DNA of 29,290 nt from PZPK01 sp041590075 (GTDB lineage: Bacteria; Pseudomonadota; Gammaproteobacteria; Pseudomonadales; Oleiphilaceae): contig JBFHUL010000037.1 in assembly GCA_041590075.1 (NCBI GenBank), positions 1 through 29,290 on the forward strand, written 5' to 3'. The translations under genes were made by a program, and so were the position numbers. Within the stretch, counting starts at the first letter, position 1. Each line of letters opens with the position of its first letter. A model generated the notes under the pieces. It saw nothing but the letters and a program-made list of their open reading frames with translations, ran no database searches and was not told where the DNA came from. This document shows positions 7,948 through 15,177 of the stretch, piece after piece.

Positions 7948-7972
7948 AAAAAGCCGGAGACGAGCTCCGGCT
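7948..7972 (-). terminator. Intrinsic terminator of the small heat-shock operon
   Basis: On the minus strand the stem AGCCGGAG/CTCCGGCT with loop CTCGT is followed by a T run (TTTTT, the first T in the stem), 14 bases after the Hsp20 stop codon. It separates the heat-shock transcript from the kinase operon promoter on the same strand. Confidence 0.85.
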
Positions 7973-7985
7973 CAGGCAGTGGTAA

Positions 7986-8570
7986 CTAGTGCTCTATTTC
8001 AATACGCTTGCCCACTGGTTCAGGCAAGGCTGTGCGCGGAATCTCCAAACGCAACACGCCGTCTTTCAGGTTGGCGCGAATAGCCTCATGGGCAGCATCC
8101 TCCGGCAGATTCAGCACACGCCGGAACTCGCCATACTGACGCTCAACCCGATAGTAGTGTTTGTCGTTCTGCGCATGCTCGGTCTCCTTTTTGCCGCGTA
8201 TGACCAGTACGTCATCCTGCAGGGAGATATCCAGTTCACTTTCCTTGAATCCGGGCACATCCAGCGTGATTTCATAACGTTCTTCATCGCCCGACACATC
8301 AATACTGGGTCGAAACGCAGACCATATTCCGGCATCGCGACCAGCCGCCGGCACACCCTGATTGCCACCTGGCCAGGAGAACGCCTGAAACATCTCATCA
8401 AAGAGGCGATTCATTTCCTGATGCATACGTAATACCGGGTGCAGATCCTGCTGTAAAGCCGGCTTTCCGGCGCCCTGTGCAGGCGACATGTGAACCGGCA
8501 CGGCACCCTCCGCCTGTTCCTTTTCTTCGTGCTTAAACCAGTTCCAGGGGTTGAGTTTCTTGAGATTCAT
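7986..8570 (-). CDS. Hsp20 family small heat-shock protein
   Basis: ATP-independent holdase that binds unfolding proteins in the cytoplasm. The 194-residue product has a Trp-rich, charged N-terminal arm, a helical segment near residues 40-65 (HPVLRMHQEMNRLFDEMF) and an alpha-crystallin domain at about 88-182 (FRPSIDVSGDEERYEI, ITLDVPGFKE, LKDGVLRLEIPR). It ends with an I-x-I type tail (KRIEIEH). The ATG at 8570 is chosen because GGAGG sits six bases upstream; the frame is open to 8639 but that extension is not Hsp20-like. It is the second gene after the IbpA-like gene, 75 bases downstream. The long N-terminal arm and class differ from its neighbour, so this pair is not a simple recent duplication. 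Confidence 0.93.
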   Translation of the reverse strand: MNLKKLNPWNWFKHEEKEQAEGAVPVHMSPAQGAGKPALQQDLHPVLRMHQEMNRLFDEMFQAFSWPGGNQGVPAAGRDAGIWSAFRPSIDVSGDEERYEITLDVPGFKESELDISLQDDVLVIRGKKETEHAQNDKHYYRVERQYGEFRRVLNLPEDAAHEAIRANLKDGVLRLEIPRTALPEPVGKRIEIEH

Positions 8571-8603
8571 AATCACCTCCGAAATTACCGCATCTTGGCT
8601 GCA

Positions 8604-8630
8604 AGAGGCTGCACCCACGGCGCAGCCTCT
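8604..8630 (-). other. Intercistronic hairpin between the two small heat-shock genes
   Basis: AGAGGCTGC and GCAGCCTCT form a perfect nine-base-pair stem with a nine-base loop in the 75-base gap. No T run follows on either side, so it is not a standard terminator. It could stabilise or process the mRNA or adjust the ratio of the two chaperones. Confidence 0.55.
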
Positions 8631-8645
8631 GCCTGACACCTCACA

Positions 8646-9110
8646 TCATGCTGCTTTCTCTGACTTATTGGTTTCATGCTCAATCACATTATCCTGATTA
8701 ATCGCGATGCTACGTGGCTTCATCGCCTCAGGAATCTCTTTCACGAGCTCAATGGTGAGCAAGCCATTATTCAGATTGGCACCCGTCACCTCGACATAAT
8801 CGGCAAGATTAAACTTGCGTTCGAAGGCGCGGTTGGCAATTCCGTGATGGAGGTACTTACGTTCTTCAGTGCTTTCTTTTTTGCCCCTGACACTGAGAAC
8901 CCCCTTCTCCACCTGCAAATCCAGCTCGTCTTTGTCAAAACCTGCAACGGCCAGTGTGATCGCATAGCGGTTCTCGCCCAGCGATTCAATGTTGTAAGGT
9001 GGATAGGATTGCGTCACGGCATCGGCATGCATCGCGTTATCCAGCAGGGATGCCAGACGATCAAAACCAATGCTGTGACGATACAAGGGGCTAAGGTCGA
9101 TAGTGCTCAT
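8646..9110 (-). CDS. ibpA: IbpA-like small heat-shock protein
   Basis: A 154-residue class A small heat-shock protein closely resembling E. coli IbpA: DLSPLYR...IGFDRL at the N-terminus, YPPYNIE, ITLAVAGFDKDELDL, GIANRAFERKFNLAD, GANLNNGLL and IPEAMKPRSIAIN. In this family the protein coats aggregates and hands clients to DnaK/ClpB. The alpha-crystallin core is about residues 38-130 and the tail carries the IAIN (I-x-I) anchor. The ATG at 9110 has GGAGG six bases upstream; the longer frame to 9131 would read through that site. It is the first gene of a two-gene operon, with a sigma-32-like promoter at 9195-9222 and a structured leader described separately. I use the symbol on similarity only. 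Confidence 0.93.
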   Translation of the reverse strand: MSTIDLSPLYRHSIGFDRLASLLDNAMHADAVTQSYPPYNIESLGENRYAITLAVAGFDKDELDLQVEKGVLSVRGKKESTEERKYLHHGIANRAFERKFNLADYVEVTGANLNNGLLTIELVKEIPEAMKPRSIAINQDNVIEHETNKSEKAA

Positions 9111-9188
9111 ACATATCCTCCTAAGAAGCAATACGTTAAATAAGCGATTTACATCACCGCAGGCACGCTTTCAGCCGTGCCCCGGCAG
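9111..9188 (-). ncRNA. Candidate ROSE-like RNA thermometer in the ibpA leader
   Basis: The predicted leader of about 78 bases folds by eye into successive hairpins. The first is at 9181-9162 (GGCACG...CGTGCC), the second at 9160-9144 (GCGGT...ATCGC). The last, at about 9136-9112, pairs UUGCU with the AGGA of the ribosome site across a UCUU loop. ROSE elements, known upstream of ibpA-type genes in proteobacteria, have a conserved U(U/C)GCU that masks AGGA through an imperfect helix that melts on heating. The match of motif, position and gene family is good; the fold was judged without energy calculation. Confidence 0.6.
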
Positions 9189-9194
9189 GAATGA

Positions 9195-9222
9195 ATATAA
9201 GTGCGGCAAGTGGCGCTTCAAG
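9195..9222 (-). promoter_or_regulatory. Sigma-32-like heat-shock promoter
   Basis: On the minus strand CTTGAA (9222-9217) is a perfect core of the sigma-32 -35 element. After 13 bases comes CACTTATAT (9203-9195), which resembles CCCCATAT with mismatches. It lies about 85 bases before the ibpA ATG, fitting a heat-shock operon. Confidence 0.5.
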
Positions 9223-9234
9223 GCCTTTGTTTTG

Positions 9235-9300
9235 TAAATTTTTTTCATAAAAATTAGCGCTTTATAATCATTAATAATTAATCCTATACTGTCGCTTTAT
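9235..9300 (+). promoter_or_regulatory. AT-rich promoter region of zntB
   Basis: A strongly AT-rich stretch holds a perfect TATAAT at 9263-9268 and a TATACT at 9285-9290. Neither has a clear -35 at 16-18 bases, though TTTTTT runs precede the first. The repeated palindromic ATTAAT unit lies between them. It is the only likely promoter for the plus-strand gene. Confidence 0.4.
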
Positions 9301-9325
9301 TCGCAGCGCACTTCAGGAAATTTCT

Positions 9326-10294
9326 ATGTCGAAGGCAATGATCTACGCCTATCAACTTGGCGGCGACAAAGCCGGCCAGTCCATCAGTTGGGAAAACGTA
9401 CAGCAGTACACTATGCCCGACGCAGTACACTGGCTGCATTTCGATTACACCGAGCCCGATACCCGCGCCTGGCTACAGGCACAATCCGGCCTTCATGAAA
9501 TCGTCATCGAAACATTGCTCAGCGAAGAAACCCGGCCACGTACCTCAATATTTGAGGATGGCGTGCTGCTTACCCTGCGTGGTATCAACCTGAACCCGGA
9601 TTCCGATCCGCAGGACATGGTGTCAATTCGCATCTGGGCAAGCCAGGGGCGGGTCATTACCGCGCGTCATCGGCGTTTGCTGTCGGCGCAGGACGTGGTA
9701 GCGCAGATTGAGTCGGGCGATGGGCCACGCACCAGCGGCCAGTTTATCGCGCTGTTTGCGGAACGCCTGATCGCACGCATGCAGCAGGTCATCAGTGCGA
9801 TGGAGGACAAAGTAGAAGAAATCGAGGAACGTGCGCTCGACACACATGCCCGAAGCTTGCGCAGTGAGATTGCCGACCTGCGGCGGCAGGCTGTCGCGCT
9901 GCGACGCTATCTCAAACCGCAGCAAGAGGCCATGCAGCAATTACAGAACCCGAAAATCACCCTGTTCAGCGATGAAGATCGCGCCCAACTCAGGGAGACC
10001 ACGAATCATCTCACACGCTACATCGAAGAGTTGGAATCCATTCGGGACCGCGCAGCGATTACTCAGGAAGAGCTGGCCAGCATGATCGCCGAGCAACTGA
10101 ACAGTCGCATGTATGTGTTGAGTATTGTAGCGGCCCTGTTTCTACCGCTCGGTTTTTTGACAGGATTACTGGGTATCAATGTGGGAGGCATACCCGGGGC
10201 AGACAACACCTCTGCCTTCACCCTGTTCTGCGTGATACTGATCGTGCTGATTGCCGCACAAGTCGCGGTATTTCGTATTAAGCGCTGGTTTTAG
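9326..10294 (+). CDS. zntB: ZntB-like zinc transporter (CorA superfamily)
   Basis: A 322-residue inner-membrane metal transporter. A large cytoplasmic N-terminal domain (1-260) with a long charged coiled coil (about 155-255) precedes two membrane helices at about 262-282 and 297-317. The loop motif is GIN at 283-285 followed by VGGIPG. CorA magnesium channels have GMN, while E. coli ZntB has a GxN-GGxPG version like this one, so zinc transport is the better call. Family members form pentamers. ATG at 9326 has an AGGAAA ribosome site. Direction of transport in ZntB has been debated; the sequence does not decide it. The 3' end overlaps the opposing rlmB gene by 17 bases. Confidence 0.85.
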   Translation: MSKAMIYAYQLGGDKAGQSISWENVQQYTMPDAVHWLHFDYTEPDTRAWLQAQSGLHEIVIETLLSEETRPRTSIFEDGVLLTLRGINLNPDSDPQDMVSIRIWASQGRVITARHRRLLSAQDVVAQIESGDGPRTSGQFIALFAERLIARMQQVISAMEDKVEEIEERALDTHARSLRSEIADLRRQAVALRRYLKPQQEAMQQLQNPKITLFSDEDRAQLRETTNHLTRYIEELESIRDRAAITQEELASMIAEQLNSRMYVLSIVAALFLPLGFLTGLLGINVGGIPGADNTSAFTLFCVILIVLIAAQVAVFRIKRWF

Positions 10295-11036
10295 GCTGGC
10301 GCTGACGCAGTGCCTCGAAGAGACATATCCCGGTGGCCACCGATACATTCAGGCTGCTCACGCTGCCTGCCATGGGAATACGAGTGAGTTGATCACAATG
10401 TTCTCGCGTCAGACGGCGCAAACCGCTGCCCTCGGCCCCCATCACCAGTGCAGCGGGGCCAGCCAGATTCGTAGCGTAAAGGTCCTGCTCGGCTTCACCC
10501 GCAGCGCCGGTTAACCATACGCCACGCTCCTGCAACCAGCGCATGCAACGCGCGAGATTGGTCACCCGAATCAGGGGCACATTCTCGGCGGCACCACAGG
10601 CAACATTACGGGCCACTGCGTTCAAGGGCGCCGACTTGTCTTTGGGAACAATGACCGCATGCACACCGGCAGCATCGGCCGAGCGCAAACAGGCGCCCAA
10701 ATTATGTGGATCGGTGATGGAATCCAGAATCAGCAGGAAGGGTGGTTCCGAAAGGTTCTGCAGAATTTCCTCGAGATCCCCTTCATCCCGTGCGGCTGAC
10801 ACTCTTACCTGAGCCACCACGCCCTGATGTCGTCCGCGCACCAGCGTATCCAACTCTTTGCGCGGCACGAACTCTGCCGATATACCTTGGCGCCCGGCGT
10901 ACTCGAGAAGACGCGCCAAACGCTTATCATCCCGCCCATGAGCGACCTTGAGCGCCAATACCGAAGAGGCATCACGCTTGATGAGCGCCTCCACCGCGTG
11001 AAGACCAAATACCGTATTTGTTTCTGAATGCGTCAT
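10278..11036 (-). CDS. rlmB: 23S rRNA (guanosine-2'-O-)-methyltransferase RlmB
   Basis: SAM-dependent SPOUT-family enzyme that methylates G2251 of 23S rRNA in the family's studied members. The 252-residue protein has the substrate-binding N-terminal domain (TVFGLHAVEALI, RHQGVVAQV). The trefoil-knot domain follows with motif 1 (LDSITDPHNLGACLRSADAAG), motif 2 (VMGAEGSGLRRL) and motif 3 (IPMAGSVSSLNVSVATGI). Length is typical. It starts 25 bases after rnr on the same strand, the usual gammaproteobacterial rnr-rlmB order. The ATG at 11036 has a poor ribosome site, so coupling to rnr translation or an A-rich unstructured start may matter. Confidence 0.96.
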   Translation of the reverse strand: MTHSETNTVFGLHAVEALIKRDASSVLALKVAHGRDDKRLARLLEYAGRQGISAEFVPRKELDTLVRGRHQGVVAQVRVSAARDEGDLEEILQNLSEPPFLLILDSITDPHNLGACLRSADAAGVHAVIVPKDKSAPLNAVARNVACGAAENVPLIRVTNLARCMRWLQERGVWLTGAAGEAEQDLYATNLAGPAALVMGAEGSGLRRLTREHCDQLTRIPMAGSVSSLNVSVATGICLFEALRQRQPKTSA

Positions 11037-11061
11037 AGAAGAAGGGTCGTTAATAGGGTTA

Positions 11062-13608
11062 TCAGGATTTCGAGCGCACAGGTCGCTTACGCACGTTCAT
11101 GGGTTCTGCACCAGGAACCTTGGGGCTTTTTGGCTGCTTTCCGGGTGCAGCCCCCTTCTTACCGGCAGCGGTTTTGTTCGCCCCCGTACCTTTTGGTTTT
11201 TTACGCTCGCCCTGAGCGCGCTCCTTGTTTTTGTCTTTCGGAGCGCCTTTCTTTGGTGCTTTGTGCGACGATCTTGGGTCAGTGTTCTGTTGCGTGGCTT
11301 GGGTACCGCCCTTGCCTGGTTTCTTGTGCAGACTGCGGCGTTTCTTGGGCGCGGCGGCCCGATCCAGCAACAAATCCACTTTACGCTCTTCCAGATTGAT
11401 GGCCGCCACCTGCACCATCACACTGTCACCCAAACCAAAACGCATCCCCGTGCGCTCACCGATTAAACGGTGTTTCTGGGCATCGTACTGGTAGTAGTCG
11501 GAATTCAGTGAAGACACATGCACCAAGCCCTCCACATAGAGGTCGGCCAGTTCCACAAAGAAGCCAAAACTGGTAACACCCGAAATGATACCTTCGAACA
11601 CTTCGCCGGTGTGCTGCTGCAGGTACTCGCATTTCAACCACGACACTACATCACGCGTGGCATCATCGGCACGACGCTCCGCCATGGAGCAATGTTCTCC
11701 GAGGGCCACCATGGCAGCCATATCGTAAGTATAGGGGTGGCGCCCCTGATCCATGCCCCTGGGCCGCTGCACCTGTTTGCAGGCTTTGTTGCTGTATATC
11801 ACCGACTTGATGGCACGGTGTACGAGCAGATCGGGATAACGCCGAATGGGCGAAGTAAAGTGCGCGTAGTGCTCATAAGCGAGACCAAAGTGGCCTTTCT
11901 CTTCGGGCCCATAGACAGCCTGACTCATGGAGCGCAGCAGCACGGTTTGAATCACGTTGAAATCGGGACGTTCCTGTATCTGTTCGATCAGCGCCTGATA
12001 ATCACTCGGTGCAGGCGAATCGCCGCCCCCCAGCTGCAGACCCAATTCACTTAAGAAGGCGCGCAGGTTTTCCAGTTTTTCGGCGCCCGGGCCGTCATGA
12101 ATGCGATATAGCGTGGGAAGTTTCTGGTCGGCAAGAAACCGGGCAGTCGCCACATTGGCACACAACATACATTCTTCGATAATTCGGTGCGCGTCGTTGC
12201 GTTCGGTGGGTACAATCGCCTCTATCTTTCGCTCCGGGCCAAACTCGATACGCGTCTCAACCGTATCAAAGTCGATGGCACCGCGTGCTTTGCGCTGCCC
12301 CAAGAGCACCCGAAACAATGCGTACAGTTCGTATATCTGAGGCAGGCGCTCGGCAAAATCCTCACAGAGCTGAATGCCTTCAGGAGAATCGGGCGCATCA
12401 AGAATGGTGCCCACCTGATTGTAGGTCAGCCGCGCGTGGCTGTGCATCACGCCCTCATAGAACTCACTCGCCAATAACACCCCATCTGCGGATACGTGCA
12501 TGTCGCACACCATACACAAGCGATCTACTTCGGGATTGAGCGAACAGAGCCCGTTACTGAGTATCTCGGGTAGCATCGGAATAACATGATCGGGGAAATA
12601 TACCGAGGTGGCGCGCCGGTGGGCCTCATCATCCAAGGCCGAACCCGGGCGTACGTAGTGACTCACATCGGCGATTGCTACGATCAGCCGCCAACCGCCT
12701 TGAGCGTGCGGTTCACAGTACACGGCATCATCAAAATCACGCGCGTCTTCACCGTCTATCGTCACTAATGGCAGATGACGCAGGTCCACCCGGGCAAGTT
12801 TATCTTCCTCGCGCACTTCCGGTGTAAGCGTGGCGACTTCCTGCTCTACCGCTGCCGGCCATTCGAAGGGAATGCCGTAGGAACGAATCGCCACTTCTAT
12901 TTCCATTCCGGGGGCGAGGTGGTCACCCAACACTTCCACGACTTTACCCGTAGCGTGATGACGCTTACTCGGTTGTTCTACAATCTGCGCAACCACATAC
13001 TGACCATGCTCCACGCCCTCACAATCTTCCGGCGCAACCAATACCTGCTGTGTCACACGCGGGTTTTCCACTTCGATAAACGCAGCACCGCCTTCACGAA
13101 ACAGACGCCCGACAACGTTCTGCGTATTGCGCTCCAGAATATCGACGATAATGGCCTGTTTCTTACCTCGGTGATCGCTGCGATCACTGCGCACCAGCAC
13201 GCGATCACCGTCGAAGACCTGCTGCATCTGGCGAGCCGAAAGAAACAGGTCGTCACCTTCGCCATCGGGGCGCACAAAACCGAAACCATCTCGATGCCCC
13301 TGTACCGTGCCCTTGATCAGATTAATACGCGACACGGGTAAATACTGCTGGCGGCGATTACACACCACCTGCCCATCGCGCGTCATGGCAAACAAGCGCC
13401 GTCTGAGGGCTTCAAAATCATCGGGGTCCTGAATCTCCAGCTCCTGCGCCAATTCTTCATGCGTTGCGGGTGCTCCTCGCTTATCGAGGAGTTCAAGAAT
13501 AAATTCGCGACTGGCGATTGGTTTATCGTATTTATTGGCTTCGCGATCGGCGTGGGGGTCTATCGTGGAGGGAGTCAAAGAGGATTTGGAGTTTTTTGAA
13601 TCAGTCAT
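11062..13608 (-). CDS. rnr: Ribonuclease R
   Basis: 3'-5' exoribonuclease that degrades structured RNA and takes part in rRNA quality control. The 848-residue protein has an N-terminal winged-helix region (about 30-95), cold-shock-type domains (about 98-250) and the RNB catalytic domain with TIDGEDARDFDDAV. D285, D291, D293 and D294 match the E. coli RNase R catalytic D272, D278, D280 and D281 at constant offset +13. An S1 domain follows (GEVFEGIISGVTSFGFFVEL), then a Lys-rich, low-complexity tail of about 100 residues. Such tails help unwind RNA and bind ribosomes. ATG at 13608 is the first Met and gives a family-like N-terminus. The probable promoter is at 13640-13645, and rlmB follows in the same operon. 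Confidence 0.97.
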   Translation of the reverse strand: MTDSKNSKSSLTPSTIDPHADREANKYDKPIASREFILELLDKRGAPATHEELAQELEIQDPDDFEALRRRLFAMTRDGQVVCNRRQQYLPVSRINLIKGTVQGHRDGFGFVRPDGEGDDLFLSARQMQQVFDGDRVLVRSDRSDHRGKKQAIIVDILERNTQNVVGRLFREGGAAFIEVENPRVTQQVLVAPEDCEGVEHGQYVVAQIVEQPSKRHHATGKVVEVLGDHLAPGMEIEVAIRSYGIPFEWPAAVEQEVATLTPEVREEDKLARVDLRHLPLVTIDGEDARDFDDAVYCEPHAQGGWRLIVAIADVSHYVRPGSALDDEAHRRATSVYFPDHVIPMLPEILSNGLCSLNPEVDRLCMVCDMHVSADGVLLASEFYEGVMHSHARLTYNQVGTILDAPDSPEGIQLCEDFAERLPQIYELYALFRVLLGQRKARGAIDFDTVETRIEFGPERKIEAIVPTERNDAHRIIEECMLCANVATARFLADQKLPTLYRIHDGPGAEKLENLRAFLSELGLQLGGGDSPAPSDYQALIEQIQERPDFNVIQTVLLRSMSQAVYGPEEKGHFGLAYEHYAHFTSPIRRYPDLLVHRAIKSVIYSNKACKQVQRPRGMDQGRHPYTYDMAAMVALGEHCSMAERRADDATRDVVSWLKCEYLQQHTGEVFEGIISGVTSFGFFVELADLYVEGLVHVSSLNSDYYQYDAQKHRLIGERTGMRFGLGDSVMVQVAAINLEERKVDLLLDRAAAPKKRRSLHKKPGKGGTQATQQNTDPRSSHKAPKKGAPKDKNKERAQGERKKPKGTGANKTAAGKKGAAPGKQPKSPKVPGAEPMNVRKRPVRSKS

Positions 13609-13639
13609 GCAGAACCATAGCTATTAATGTATGCCCGGC

Positions 13640-13645
13640 AGTATA
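13640..13645 (-). promoter_or_regulatory. Candidate -10 box (TATACT) of the rnr-rlmB operon
   Basis: TATACT on the minus strand lies 32 bases before the rnr ATG in the 82-base gap to the HNH gene. The -35-like TTACCT is 18 bases upstream and only half matches consensus. Supported mainly by position. Confidence 0.4.
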
Positions 13646-13690
13646 GCCTGATTCGCGGTCACAAGGTAAGCCGGGGGAAACGATATGCAT

Positions 13691-14260
13691 TCAATGAATG
13701 CCCGCGTAGCGCTCCTGGGGAAAATGCTTGAAACCCTTCGCCAGATAACTCATCTGATCGGCCAGAATGTGGTGATTCTGCAGATAAAGCAGCTCGGAAA
13801 ACGTAGGCTTAAAAGGCACCGCCAACAAGGGCATGTTGGCTTCTTCCGGTAAACGCGCGCCCTTCCTCTGGTTACAACAGCGACAGGCGGTGACCACGTT
13901 GGTCCACACATCCTCGCCGCCCCGTGAGCGCGGCATGATGTGATCACGGGTGAGATGTTCCCGGCCAAAACGTTGACCACAGTACATGCAAAGTTGTTGA
14001 TCGCGGCGAAACAAATACTTGTTCATTAAGGGGATATTGATTGCGTGCTTCTTTACGGCACCGTCGATGGCGATGATGGGGGAAAGATGAATCACGGACC
14101 GCTCGCCAAGTTTGTTATATCCGCCCCGCATGGTGATGCAATGGTCACCGAAAGACCACAACACCTTGCCGCTGCACACTAGATTGGTCGCCATTTCGCG
14201 GCTGATCCAGCGCAAAGGGCGGCCACTTTTATCTATTTTCAACACAACCGAGCTATTCAT
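13691..14260 (-). CDS. HNH endonuclease family protein
   Basis: A 189-residue protein whose C-terminal half is an HNH nuclease fold with a zinc-binding treble clef. It shows CMYC (C91, C94), TRDHIMPRSRGG (D106, H107), WTNVV (N121) and CRCCNQRKG (C126/C129, N130). The N-terminal half (VLKIDKSGRPLRWISREMA) is a conserved lead found in stand-alone bacterial HNH proteins of unknown role. There is no restriction methylase, phage or toxin partner nearby, so this looks like a resident core-genome HNH protein rather than a mobile element. ATG at 14260 has an AGGAAAC ribosome site. Actual nuclease activity and target are unknown. Confidence 0.85.
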   Translation of the reverse strand: MNSSVVLKIDKSGRPLRWISREMATNLVCSGKVLWSFGDHCITMRGGYNKLGERSVIHLSPIIAIDGAVKKHAINIPLMNKYLFRRDQQLCMYCGQRFGREHLTRDHIMPRSRGGEDVWTNVVTACRCCNQRKGARLPEEANMPLLAVPFKPTFSELLYLQNHHILADQMSYLAKGFKHFPQERYAGIH

Positions 14261-14702
14261 AGCGTTTCCTGTCGAGCGGTGGACAGAAGTACTACCGACC
14301 TATCATCGTTCATCTACACCAGATTGTTCATTATTCCCGTATTTCATGACGCTTGCATGTCAGCCTCGAAGACGGACCACGTAACGCTGAAGCATGCCTG
14401 CGCAGAAATACGCTCCCCTCTCTGGCCGCCACACGGTATAAAGGCGATGGCCTGACCTAATTATAGGGCACTTTGACTACTTATTAGTCACATTTCCTTG
14501 CAATTAACCTGCAGACTTCACTTGGAAGATGTGAACAATTCCTAAATTCGCGGCATTGATCGCTCATAAATTGTACAATTCCTATGGCGACTGTTAGATT
14601 TTTGCTTACACACCGAAATGCGCTGAAACCTTATGTCACATGTTGCAAACATCGCCACATCAGCTGTTCGGCACACATTACTAACAGAATGAGGTCGTTA
14701 GA
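14261..14702. other. 442-base divergent intergenic region with a palindrome and paired decamer
   Basis: No gene or tRNA is visible. On the minus strand there is a perfect TATAAT at 14465-14460, a plausible -10 for the HNH gene with a long leader. Overlapping its -35 zone is an inverted repeat, TGACTA-N5-TAGTCA (14474-14490), that could be an operator. The decamer ACAATTCCTA occurs at 14535-14544 and 14575-14584, exactly 40 bases apart, in front of the DUF3135 gene. The second copy overlaps a TTGTACAA palindrome. Confidence 0.5.
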
Positions 14703-15065
14703 ATGTATGAACAACACCACCACAATGTCAGGCCTACCGTTCAACTACCCAGCTTTGACGATATGCTGCATATGGCGCGTCATCAACCAGAAGAACTGGA
14801 AAAGCTGCGCCAACATTTGTGCCAACAAGTAATTGCCTCGGCCCCGCCAAAAGGGCGCGCAAAACTTGAAGGCCTGCAATTCAGGATCGACGCCCAAAGG
14901 CGCCTCAGCCAGAGCCCCATTGGGGCGTGCGTTCGTATTTCCCGCATGATGAATGCCGCCTTGCAGGACCTGTGCGATGTGTTTAACGATCCGCACACCA
15001 AGCGCGGGGATGATACTGCGCACACAAACAATGTGATCCCGCTATTCAAGCGCCAATCCCAGTAA
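14703..15065 (+). CDS. DUF3135 domain protein
   Basis: A 120-residue small soluble protein matching the gammaproteobacterial DUF3135 family as I remember it: LPSFDDMLHMARHQPEELEKLR, VIASAP, KLEGLQFRIDAQRRLSQSPIGACVRISRMMNAALQDL. It is predicted to be mostly helical, with no catalytic motif. Family members have no established role. ATG at 14703 has a GAGGT ribosome site ten bases upstream. It precedes the lpxL-type gene by 112 bases on the same strand and may share a transcript with it. A His-rich N-terminus (EQHHHN) is present but too short to call metal binding. Confidence 0.8.
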   Translation: MYEQHHHNVRPTVQLPSFDDMLHMARHQPEELEKLRQHLCQQVIASAPPKGRAKLEGLQFRIDAQRRLSQSPIGACVRISRMMNAALQDLCDVFNDPHTKRGDDTAHTNNVIPLFKRQSQ

Positions 15066-15177
15066 AACACGTGGCTGAATACTCTGCATTCAACATTTCA
15101 CCGAGCTCCAACATGGTCTAAGATGCGCGTTCACGAGTCATAGCAATTTCGCTGACCGGCCATGCTGTATCAAGACC

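Noticed and set aside
9262..9282. Fur- or Zur-like box before zntB
   Set aside because: AT-rich repeats (ATTAAT) resemble such boxes only loosely; the conserved G/C positions are missing.
10251..10514. Plus-strand open frame after zntB
   Set aside because: It lies opposite conserved RlmB motifs and is a shadow.
14261..14702. tRNA gene near rnr
   Set aside because: tRNA genes are frequent near rnr in related bacteria, but no T-arm consensus or acceptor stem could be found here.
14584..14832. Plus-strand open frame overlapping the DUF3135 start in another frame
   Set aside because: It has no family similarity and conflicts with the well-supported DUF3135 frame.
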